Origin: Streptomyces sp. 846.5
Lineage (GTDB): Bacteria > Actinomycetota > Actinomycetes > Streptomycetales > Streptomycetaceae
DNA: 64,000 nucleotides
Assembly (NCBI RefSeq): GCF_004365705.1
Contig: NZ_SOBN01000001.1
Location: 372,001-436,000, forward strand
Direction of reading: 5' to 3'
A program made the position numbers and the translations under genes. Numbering within the stretch: position 1 is the stretch's first letter; every line of letters starts with the position of its first letter. Below are positions 51,377 to 58,349 of the stretch, piece after piece. Below the pieces are notes generated by a model. It saw only the letters and a program-made list of their open reading frames with translations, searched no databases and was not told where the DNA came from.

Positions 51377-51871
51377 ATGCCAGAAGATCGCTTGGACAAG
51401 ACCGATATCGCCATCCTTGATCGCCTGCAGCGGGACGGGAGGATCGCCAATGTGGACCTCGCCGAGGCCGTCTCGCTGTCCCCCTCCTCCTGCCTTCGCC
51501 GCACCAAGGCCCTGGAGGGGGACGGGATCATCGGCGGCTACCGCGCCGAACTCGACCGCACCCGGGCCGGGCTGGGCCTGACCGTGTTCATCGCCCTCAA
51601 GGTCGCCCAGCACTCGCGGGAGACGTCCCGTCAGATCGAGGCCGCCCTCGTCGCCATCCCCGCCATCGTCGCCTGCCACGTGGTCTCCGGCGAGGCGGAC
51701 TTCCTGGTCGAGGCGGCGGTGTCGGACCTCGCGGCGTACGAGCGGCTGCTGCTGGACGACATCCTCGCCATCGAACCGGTCACCGACGCGCGCAGCACCT
51801 TCGCCATCCGCACCGTGCTCAGTCGCGGTCCGCTCCCGCTCGACCACCTGGCCCGCCCGACCAGGCACTGA
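51377..51871 (+). CDS. Lrp/AsnC-family regulator
   Basis: A 164-residue regulator. LDKTDIAILDRLQRDGRIAN and LAEAVSLSPSSCLRRTKALE form the helix-turn-helix; GIIGGYRAELDRTRAGLGLT links to a RAM ligand domain (HVVSGEADFLVEAAVSDLAA) with the usual beta-alpha-beta pattern. Lrp-type proteins bind amino acids and wrap DNA as octamers. It is divergent from the APC permease and probably tunes its expression. Its stop abuts the convergent lipoprotein gene. Confidence 0.9.
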   Translation: MPEDRLDKTDIAILDRLQRDGRIANVDLAEAVSLSPSSCLRRTKALEGDGIIGGYRAELDRTRAGLGLTVFIALKVAQHSRETSRQIEAALVAIPAIVACHVVSGEADFLVEAAVSDLAAYERLLLDDILAIEPVTDARSTFAIRTVLSRGPLPLDHLARPTRH

Positions 51872-52342
51872 TCACCGGCCGGTGACCTGGACGGTGACGG
51901 TGAAGGTCCGTTGGGCCGGGGTGCACGCCATGGCTTCTCCGCAACTGGTGCGCGAGGCGGTCACGGTGACGGTTCCGCTGCGCAGGGCGGTGAAGCCGGC
52001 GCTGAGGGTGCCGCAGCCCGAGCCGGGGTGGCAGCCGGAGGCCGTCGGCGTGACCGCGGGGACGGCGGGGCCGAGCGGCCGGAGCACCGCGACGGCGGAG
52101 CTGGTCGGGGGCTTCCAGTAGGTGCTGTGCAGGGTGATCTGCAGGGTCGAGCCCACCAGGAGCGTGACGGTGGTGCCGGAGGCGTGCTCGTCCAGGGTGA
52201 CCTGGCGCGGGCTCGGACTCGGGCTGCTCGGCGAAGCGGACACGGGCGGCTGGGGCGCCTGTGCTGCCCGGGTGGAGGCGCAGCCGGCGAGGCACAGCGC
52301 CCCCAGCAGAAGGGCGGCGGCACCACGGTGTACGGAAATCAT
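51872..52342 (-). CDS. Small lipoprotein with protease-inhibitor-like beta domain
   Basis: A 156-residue predicted lipoprotein (lipobox LLGALCLAGC, Cys21). After a Pro/Ser linker (about 30-48), a beta-rich domain contains GTTVTLLVGSTLQITLHSTY and FTALRSGTVTVTASR. This layout resembles chagasin-type (I42) inhibitors and similar Ig-like lipoproteins of actinobacteria. The family assignment is uncertain. It follows a secreted putative hydrolase on the same strand, but a strong hairpin separates them. Confidence 0.65.
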   Translation of the reverse strand: MISVHRGAAALLLGALCLAGCASTRAAQAPQPPVSASPSSPSPSPRQVTLDEHASGTTVTLLVGSTLQITLHSTYWKPPTSSAVAVLRPLGPAVPAVTPTASGCHPGSGCGTLSAGFTALRSGTVTVTASRTSCGEAMACTPAQRTFTVTVQVTGR

Positions 52343-52386
52343 GGTGGCCCTCTCGGTCGGTGCGGGGCGGTTCGGGGATGGGACGG

Positions 52387-52421
52387 CTGTGTCCCGGGAG
52401 GGGTTCCCTCCCGGGACACAG
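52387..52421 (-). terminator. Strong terminator after the secreted hydrolase gene
   Basis: A perfect 16-bp stem (52387-52402 with 52406-52421) with the loop GTT lies 14 bases beyond the stop of the minus-strand gene 52436-54319. Confidence 0.9.
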
Positions 52422-52435
52422 TCAGGGCGCCTGGA

Positions 52436-54319
52436 TCAGGAGACGGTCACGTTGTCGTAGTAGGTGTACGTGGGGTCGCCTGCGTAGTTGTCGTCCTTGC
52501 TGGTCAGGGTGAGGGTGTAGGAGTGGCCTGCGGTGATCGTGGCGGTCTTGGTGATCCAGCCGGAGGAGGACACGCAGGTCTTGGCCAGCACCGTGGTGGT
52601 GGTTCCGGAGGTGTTGTCCTTCAGCGTGGCGGTGGCCCAGTCGTAGGTCACGGTGTCCGGGCAGGTCACGTTGTAGTCGAAGGACAGCTTGGTGCTGCCG
52701 GTGGGCGCGGTGAAGGTCTGCGCCACCGAGGAGGTGTTGGACGGGCTGGTGGAGCCGACCATCGCGCCGTAGCTGCCGCTGTGGGCCGCCGACGCGGTGA
52801 CCGCGGTGATCCCGGCCGAGGTCCAGCCGGACAGGCTGCCGGTCTCGAAGCCGCCGTTGGTCACACCACCGCCACCGCTGGAGCTGGTGACCGCCCAGGT
52901 GAACGAGGCGCTGCCGGAGGCCGACGTGCCGTCCGTGGCGGTCACGGTGACCGAGGAGCTGCCGGTGGCGGTGGGGGTGCCGGAGATCAGGCCGGTGGAG
53001 GAGCTGATGGACAGGCCGGCCGGCAGGCCGGTGGCCGAGTAGGTCAGCGTGGAGCTGCCCGAGTCGGTGGCGTGGATCTGCAGCGAGACCGCGGTGTTGA
53101 CGGTGGTGCTCTGGCTGCCGGGGTTGGTGACGGTCACCGTGTTGCCGGTGCTGCCGCCGCCGACGATCGGGTGCGTGATGGCGCAGGCGTTGGTGTCATT
53201 GGACCAGCTGGCCTGCTCGGCGAAGGTGCCGGTGCCCATGGTCACGTTGGCGGCGCCGCCCGCGGTGCCCGGCGACAGCCAGGCGCACTCGTCGGAGTTC
53301 TCCTGGCCGTTGTAGGAGCTGCCGGTGTTGTTGGTCCAGCCCCCGGCCGGGTTCTGGTCCGACATCATCTCGTGCCACTCGTGGCCCAGCGTCATGGTCC
53401 ACCCGTCCAGCGTGCCGGGCGAGTTGATGAAGCCCACGCCGCAGCCGGAGCCGGAGTCCATGTTGTAGGGCTGGTTGCTGAAGGCGATGTCGCCGTAGCT
53501 GGAGGAGACCGCGCCGCCGGTCAGGGTGGAGTCGCCGTTGTAGTCGTGCCAGGCGCAGTACTGGCCCTGGTAGCTGTCGGGGTTGGTCCCGTGCGGTGAG
53601 AGGATCACGTAGTAGGCGTCACGGTTGGCGGCGGCCGTGGTGTTGCCGAAGTGCGCGGCCGCGTTCACCGCCTCGACGCCGAGCTGGTGGCCGCTGGCGG
53701 CGCTGGGCGACGCGCCGGCGTTGTCGTACCACACCCCGGCCAGCACACCCCCGGTCTGGTAGGGGATGAAGGTGGCGTTGCTGGGGCAACTGGTGGCGCC
53801 GGTGGACACGTTGGGCCCGTCGCACCACTGGGTCAGGTCCGCGGACCACAGCTCGCTGCCGGTGCCGATGCCCTTGAACATCTCCTGGGCCACCGGGGCG
53901 GCCCCGTCGGCGTCGCCGGAGAACGTCGAATCCCCGGCGGAGTTGGTGCTCTTGGTGCCCCACTGGTTCCCGTAGAAGACCAGGTACACCTTGGAGTGAC
54001 CGCTCTGGACGCCGATGCCGTCGATGCCGCCGCCGTAGGACAGCGTCTCGGGGCCGGTGGCCACGTTGGGCGAGATCTGGGCGGCCGCCCAGTCCTTCAT
54101 CCTGGTGTTCTGCTGCCGGGTCGGCACCACGCCGTGGCGGTAGGAGTGCTGGTAGGCGGGGCTGTAGGGGTTGGCGACCGAGTGGGCCTGCGGGTGCGCG
54201 CCGGGCGCGGCACCGGCCTGCGGTGCGGCGACGGCCAGGCCGACGGCGGCCAGCGCCAGACCGAGCAGCCCGGTCAGGACCGGTCGGCGTGGGCGCAGCG
54301 GGGTGTGGGGTGTCCCCAT
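52436..54319 (-). CDS. Secreted putative metallohydrolase with Ig-like and jelly-roll C-terminal domains
   Basis: A 627-residue exoprotein. The signal peptide covers about 1-38. The N-terminal catalytic-looking domain (about 65-345) contains KVYLVFYGNQWG and MTLGHEWHEMMSDQNPAGGW (His313, Glu314, His316, Glu317), then NGQENSDECAWL. This order of H-E, acid and D-x-C-x-W resembles secreted proteins with an SHE-x-x-EA-x-TDP motif rather than classical HExxH zinc proteases. A putative Ig domain (about 380-468, LPAGLSISSSTGLISGTPTA) and a C-terminal beta sandwich (about 478-627, NGGFETGSLSGW) follow. The activity is not established; proteolysis is a guess. Confidence 0.65.
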   Translation of the reverse strand: MGTPHTPLRPRRPVLTGLLGLALAAVGLAVAAPQAGAAPGAHPQAHSVANPYSPAYQHSYRHGVVPTRQQNTRMKDWAAAQISPNVATGPETLSYGGGIDGIGVQSGHSKVYLVFYGNQWGTKSTNSAGDSTFSGDADGAAPVAQEMFKGIGTGSELWSADLTQWCDGPNVSTGATSCPSNATFIPYQTGGVLAGVWYDNAGASPSAASGHQLGVEAVNAAAHFGNTTAAANRDAYYVILSPHGTNPDSYQGQYCAWHDYNGDSTLTGGAVSSSYGDIAFSNQPYNMDSGSGCGVGFINSPGTLDGWTMTLGHEWHEMMSDQNPAGGWTNNTGSSYNGQENSDECAWLSPGTAGGAANVTMGTGTFAEQASWSNDTNACAITHPIVGGGSTGNTVTVTNPGSQSTTVNTAVSLQIHATDSGSSTLTYSATGLPAGLSISSSTGLISGTPTATGSSSVTVTATDGTSASGSASFTWAVTSSSGGGGVTNGGFETGSLSGWTSAGITAVTASAAHSGSYGAMVGSTSPSNTSSVAQTFTAPTGSTKLSFDYNVTCPDTVTYDWATATLKDNTSGTTTTVLAKTCVSSSGWITKTATITAGHSYTLTLTSKDDNYAGDPTYTYYDNVTVS

Positions 54320-54828
54320 GGCTGAGGGTTCCTCTCATGCTGATGGCGTGTACGCCGGTGGGCGACACGGGATCGCGTGCATGGAACAGGGGTTGAGCAT
54401 TCGGTGCCGGCCGCTCCCCCGGTGCCTGGCCCACGACAGCTCCGCGGTGTCCCGCACCGTCCCGGGGCAGGCGCAGTCCCCCCTGTACGGGGCGAGGGGT
54501 GTCGCCCCGTAGAGACTTCGCCTACAAAAGGAACGGACGGCGTGCCGGCGGAGCTGTCGTGGAGTCAGGGATCAGGCAGTCCCGGGGGATCTCCCATGTG
54601 ACACCACCTCAAGTGGTGTATGGGCTGCCGGGCAGAAGCAAAGCAGAATTGACGAACGGGGGTCAATACCCGGTCGGGCAGGCAATTCCAGGGTGAAATA
54701 CTAAGAACTCCCTAAGATTGCAGATGAGAACCACTACAAACCTTCGAAATCTCCCGCACAGCCCACAGTAAAAACATTGGGTTCCCACAGTGCGACCCTC
54801 GGCGGCGGCTGGTCTCCCCGCCATTCAG
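54320..54828. other. Long intergenic region with dyads and an AT-rich patch
   Basis: No gene is supported. Elements: a 10-bp stem (54486-54495 with 54502-54511), a 7-5-7 dyad ACACCAC-CTCAA-GTGGTGT (54601-54619), and a locally AT-rich stretch at about 54690-54780 with CTAAGA repeated at 11-bp spacing (54701 and 54712). The left part is the leader and promoter of the minus-strand hydrolase gene; the right part is the upstream region of the GH76 gene. Confidence 0.5.
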
Positions 54829-54844
54829 AATGGTCCAGACCATT
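54829..54844. promoter_or_regulatory. DasR-like operator (dre) upstream of GH76 gene
   Basis: AATGGTCCAGACCATT is a 7-2-7 perfect inverted repeat, 93 bases before the GH76 start. It contains TGGTCCAGACC, the core of the direct repeat known from Streptomyces chitinase promoters, and fits the DasR consensus. It suggests that this mannanase-type gene responds to amino-sugar status. Confidence 0.7.
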
Positions 54845-54937
54845 GACGCGTATGCATCACTATGGTGGAGTGTGTCCCCAAAGGGCACCTAAACCCCCAG
54901 AATCTCGCACGCGCGACCTCACCTCTCCGGAGCTGAC

Positions 54938-56395
54938 ATGCGGTCAACTTGGTGCAGAACAGCCGTAATCTGGCTCGGCGTAATGGCAGCCCTGATCCTG
55001 TCGGTGTCCGGATCCGGGAGCACCGCGGTCGCAGCCGGGACGAACATCTGCAACAGGTACTGCGACGGCCGCGACCCCGCCCTCTCCCCGCAGGACCGGC
55101 AGCCGGTGACGGCCACGATCTACGGCCGGAGCATCGTGCTGCACATCGACGACACCGACGCGATGGGCTGGGCCTCGATCGGCACCGCGAGCCCGGGCGA
55201 CGAGGTGTGGCTGGACCGGTCCTTCGACGGCGGCCGGACCTGGAGCTCGGGCAGCAAGCTGGGGGACACCACCGTCCCCTCCGGGCAAGGGGGTTGGCGC
55301 ACCCTGATGGACAACGTCGACGACTGGAACAACCTCGGCGTCGGCGCGCTCCGGGCCTGCGGCAAGGCGGGCGACCGCACCGAGATCGCCTGCACCCCCT
55401 GGGCCCGTACCACCTGGAACGCCTACAGCCGCCCGACCGCGGCGGTGACCGCGCTGATGGAGTCGTACAACCTCGGCACCGGCCTGTTCGACACCACCGG
55501 CTGGTGGAACTCGGCCAACGCACTGACCGCCGTCATCGACAACATCCGGGTGACCGGGATGGCCAGCTACCAGTACGCCATCTCCACCACCTACAACCTG
55601 CAACTGTCGGCCCAGAGCGGCAACTTCACCGACGACTACAACGACGACACCGGCTGGTGGGGGCTGGCCTGGGTCGACGCGTACGACCTGACCGGCGACA
55701 GCAGGTACCTGAACACCGCCCGCGCCGACGCGGACCGGATGGCGCAGTACTGGGACTCGGTCTGCGGCGGCGGAGTGTGGTGGAGCACCTCCAGGACCTA
55801 CAAGAACGCCATCGCCAACTCCCTCTACCTGGAGCTCAATGCCGCGCTGCACAACCGCATCGCGGGTGACTCGGTCTACCTCGGCCGGGCGCGCGCGGAG
55901 TGGTCGTGGTTCGTCGGCACCGGCATGATCAACGGCTCCAGCCTGGTGAACGACGGCCTCACCACCTCGACCTGCGCCAACAACGGCCAGGCCGTCTGGT
56001 CCTACAACCAGGGCGTGCTGCTCGGCGGCCTGGCCGAGCTGTACCGGGCCACCGGCGACTCGACCCTGCTCACCCGGGGCCGGCAGCTCGGGGACGCCAT
56101 GACCACGACCGCGTCGCTGAACTCCGGCGGGATCCTGCGCGACCCGTGCGAGAGCGGCGACTGCGGCGCCGACGGCCCCTCCTTCAAGGGCGCCGCCGCC
56201 CGCGGGCTCAGCGCCTTCAACGCCCAACTGTCCGACCGCCCCTACTCCGCCTACCTCCAACGGCAGGCCGCGTCCGCCTACGCCAACGACCGCAACGCAC
56301 TGGACGCCTACGGGCTCCACTGGGCCGGGCCGCTGGACAGCACGGACGCCGCCCGCCAGCAGAGCGCCGTCGACCTGATGAACGCGGCACCCTGA
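54938..56395 (+). CDS. Secreted GH76 alpha-1,6-mannanase-type enzyme
   Basis: A 485-residue exoenzyme with a signal peptide (about 1-33). The (alpha/alpha)6 barrel contains [20 protein letters not shown], whose paired aspartates are the GH76 catalytic site, plus [20 protein letters not shown] and [20 protein letters not shown]. An N-terminal segment (about 40-120) with [20 protein letters not shown] and [11 protein letters not shown] is an extra small beta domain. GH76 enzymes cut alpha-1,6-mannan of fungal or actinobacterial walls. GGAG precedes ATG 54938. A DasR-like site lies upstream; the GH27 gene follows. Confidence 0.9.
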   Translation: MRSTWCRTAVIWLGVMAALILSVSGSGSTAVAAGTNICNRYCDGRDPALSPQDRQPVTATIYGRSIVLHIDDTDAMGWASIGTASPGDEVWLDRSFDGGRTWSSGSKLGDTTVPSGQGGWRTLMDNVDDWNNLGVGALRACGKAGDRTEIACTPWARTTWNAYSRPTAAVTALMESYNLGTGLFDTTGWWNSANALTAVIDNIRVTGMASYQYAISTTYNLQLSAQSGNFTDDYNDDTGWWGLAWVDAYDLTGDSRYLNTARADADRMAQYWDSVCGGGVWWSTSRTYKNAIANSLYLELNAALHNRIAGDSVYLGRARAEWSWFVGTGMINGSSLVNDGLTTSTCANNGQAVWSYNQGVLLGGLAELYRATGDSTLLTRGRQLGDAMTTTASLNSGGILRDPCESGDCGADGPSFKGAAARGLSAFNAQLSDRPYSAYLQRQAASAYANDRNALDAYGLHWAGPLDSTDAARQQSAVDLMNAAP

Positions 56396-56429
56396 CGCCC
56401 TGACGCCCTGACCCCCGACGCCCCGAAGC

Positions 56430-56470
56430 GGATCGGTCCGGTGGCGATGTGAGCGCCGTCGGACGGATCC
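56430..56470 (+). terminator. Imperfect hairpin after GH76 gene
   Basis: GGATCGGTCCG (56430-56440) and CGGACGGATCC (56460-56470) pair with one mismatch, enclosing a smaller GGCG/CGCC stem. It is 35 bases after the GH76 stop. The stop itself lies in an 8-bp tandem repeat that places TGA in all three frames (56393, 56401, 56409). Confidence 0.45.
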
Positions 56471-56522
56471 GGCCTGCCAACACCCGCTGCATGGCCCACT
56501 CCCGACCCGAAGGACCCCCCAC

Positions 56523-56701
56523 ATGTCCCTCACCTCCCGTGGCAGATCAGCGCCCCGCAACCTGCTTGCGGCGCTCACAACGCTGGCCCTGCTGCTCGCC
56601 GCACTGCTCACCGTCCCCCTCACCGCGCCCCAGCCCGTGCACGCCGAGAGCAACGGGGTCGGCCAGAAGCCCGCACTGGGCTGGAGCAGTTGGAGCTACC
56701 T
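56523..56701 (+). pseudogene. GH27 alpha-galactosidase-like gene, 5' part (interrupted by IS110-family element)
   Basis: ATG 56523 starts a signal peptide (LTTLALLLAALLTVPLTAPQ, then VHAES) followed by the first GH27 barrel strand, QKPALGWSSWSYL. GH27 similarity ends at Tyr59, where the codon after TAC is split by the element. Joining 56701 to 58350 gives SYLRKNPTASAIEAQAAALR in perfect frame and a total of 722 residues. As it stands, translation continues into the element and stops at 56754-56756. No catalytic residue is in this part. Confidence 0.9.
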
Positions 56702-56812
56702 GACGCGAAAATCACGGTCAGCCCGGCAGACGGAAGGTGCGGCGGTGCCTTGTTGACATGCTTCGGGAACCGGTGGCGGCCGGCCTGCGCAAATGGTGCA
56801 CTGTGGGCGTTG

Positions 56813-58060
56813 TCAGGCGGCGGTGTCGGGCTCGATGGGGCTGAAGGTGACGGCGAGCCCGAGGGCCTCTGCCTGGGCGGTGATGCGGGCCTTGGCGCGT
56901 TCGGGGTCGCGGCGGGTGTAGTAGTCGCCGCCGAGTTCGAGGTAGGGCACGCCCTGGGTGAGCATGTGCCACATCGCCGTGGCCATGGAGTGCTCGGTGG
57001 CGACCAGGGCTCTCATCGGGCCTCGGCGGGTGGCTATGCGGTGATAGCGGGCGCTGAGGAACGTGCCGCGGGAGCGGGAGACGGACAGCGCTGCGATGCC
57101 GAGGGCGCCCTTGAGGTAGGTGTTGCCATGTCTGGTCCTGGCGGGTTTGGTCTTCGGCCCTGACTGGTTGGAGCCGGGGGCGAGTCCGGCCCAGGACGCG
57201 AAGCATGCGGCGCTGGGGAAGCAGTCGATGACCGCACCGGCCTCGGCGACCATCACCTGCGCGGTCTTCTCGCCGATACCGGGCATGGTCAGCAGGAGGT
57301 CGATCAGGGGGCGAAAGGGCTCCATCACCACCTCGATCCGTGCCTCCAGTTCGGCGATGGCCGCATCGAAGCCGTCGATTACTTGCAGGTGCAGGCGGGT
57401 CAGGAAGGCGTGGTGGCTGGTGAAGCGGCCGGTCAGGGCCTCGCGCAGCTCGGGGATCTTCGAGCGCATGCGGCCCTTGGCCAGCTCGGCCATCGCCTCG
57501 GGGCCGGCCGTGCCCGCACACAGGGCCCCGAGCATGAGCCGACCGGAGACGCCGAGGATGTCGGTGGCCACCACGGACAGTTTGACGCCCGCGTCCTCCA
57601 GGAGCTTCTCCAGCCGCTGGTGCTCCTTGGAGCGGTCGTTGGTCAGCTTGGAGCGCAGGCGGGTCAGGTCGCGCAGTTCACGCACGGGTGGCGGCGGCAC
57701 CAGTGAGCCGCGCAGCAGCCCGTGGGCTGCGAGTTGAGCCAGCCACTGGGCGTCGTTCACGTCGCTCTTGCGGCCGGGCAGGTTCTTCGCGTGGGCCGCG
57801 TTGACCAACTGCACTGGCAGTGCGTCCTCCAGAAGGTAGTAGAACTGCTTCCAGTAGTCGCCGGTCGCCTCCATGACGACCAGCGTCACGTTCTTGTCCA
57901 GGAGGAACTCACGCAGTTCGAGGACCTGGCCGGTCATCGACCCCCAGGTGGTCACCTCCCTGGTGAAGGTCCCCTTGCGCGCGCCGGGGACCCGGACGCA
58001 CACCTTGGCGTCCTTCTTGCTGACGTCCAGCGCGGCGACGCGCTCGTGGACGACGTCCAT
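56813..58060 (-). CDS. IS110-family transposase (DEDD recombinase with Tnp_20 domain)
   Basis: This 415-residue recombinase has an N-terminal RuvC-like DEDD catalytic domain: Asp12 in VAALDVSKKD, Glu64 in VVMEATGDYW, and Asp100 and Asp103 in GRKSDVNDAQWLAQL. A coiled helical linker (about 130-250) is followed by the C-terminal Tnp_20 domain with LLLTMPGIGEKTAQVMVAEA and WAGLAPGSNQSGPKTK, where a serine (about 300) is the expected nucleophile. All key residues are present, so it looks active. ATG 58060 is used because GGGAG sits just upstream and the family starts here; a longer upstream frame lacks similarity. In the IS621 prototype the enzyme works with a bridge RNA that pairs with target and donor. 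Confidence 0.93.
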   Translation of the reverse strand: MDVVHERVAALDVSKKDAKVCVRVPGARKGTFTREVTTWGSMTGQVLELREFLLDKNVTLVVMEATGDYWKQFYYLLEDALPVQLVNAAHAKNLPGRKSDVNDAQWLAQLAAHGLLRGSLVPPPPVRELRDLTRLRSKLTNDRSKEHQRLEKLLEDAGVKLSVVATDILGVSGRLMLGALCAGTAGPEAMAELAKGRMRSKIPELREALTGRFTSHHAFLTRLHLQVIDGFDAAIAELEARIEVVMEPFRPLIDLLLTMPGIGEKTAQVMVAEAGAVIDCFPSAACFASWAGLAPGSNQSGPKTKPARTRHGNTYLKGALGIAALSVSRSRGTFLSARYHRIATRRGPMRALVATEHSMATAMWHMLTQGVPYLELGGDYYTRRDPERAKARITAQAEALGLAVTFSPIEPDTAA

Positions 58061-58347
58061 CTCCCACCCCTCCGGGGTTGCCTCGGCAGTCGGTCGGACA
58101 CCGCTCCGGGGAGGGCTGGGGTCAGCATGCAATCTGACGCTCGTGCTCGTGGCAACAATCCACGGTTCCCGTGGCCGCCCTCCGCCACCAGACTCAGGTG
58201 CGGGCTCACAGGCACCAGAGTAGATCCGGAGTCATCCGGAACGGACGACAACCATGCTGCCGTTCCCCGTGCGTGGCAGGGGCACAAACGCCGACGACGC
58301 CCCCGATTTTCCCGTCCCACCGCGAGGCCCGAAGGGCCGCTGAATGA
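58061..58347 (-). ncRNA. Candidate bridge RNA region of the IS110-family element
   Basis: Read on the transposase strand, 58231-58180 folds as an outer stem CTCCG/CGGAG, a 5' internal-loop strand GATCTACTCT, an inner stem GGTGC/GCACC with a 10-base loop, and a 3' internal-loop strand TGAGTCTGGTGG. This is the layout of a target-binding loop. GGATCTAC (58227-58220) matches left flank GGAGCTAC (56692-56699) at 7 of 8 bases, and CCTGAG (58198-58193) is complementary to CTCAGG across the right junction (58348-58353). A further segment, GCGTCAG (58140-58134), is complementary to the left element end CTGACGC. The exact RNA ends are not known, and which loop strand serves which flank, relative to IS621, needs checking. 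Confidence 0.5.
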
Positions 58348-58349
58348 CT

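Larger units (their letters stand above)
56702..58349 (-). mobile_element. IS110-family insertion sequence (about 1.65 kb) inside the GH27 gene
   Basis: The element carries one transposase gene and has no terminal inverted repeats or target duplication beyond a shared CT dinucleotide (56700-56701 on the left, 58348-58349 on the right). That is typical of IS110-family serine-DEDD recombinases. Non-coding ends are about 111 bp (left, after the gene) and 289 bp (right, before the gene). The long end before the gene is where IS110-group elements encode their bridge RNA. Boundaries are set by restoration of the GH27 frame. Confidence 0.9.

Noticed and set aside
54486..54511. Hairpin considered as a transcription terminator
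   Set aside because: No gene ends nearby on either strand. It may be a leader structure of the minus-strand gene, so it is noted only within the intergenic entry.
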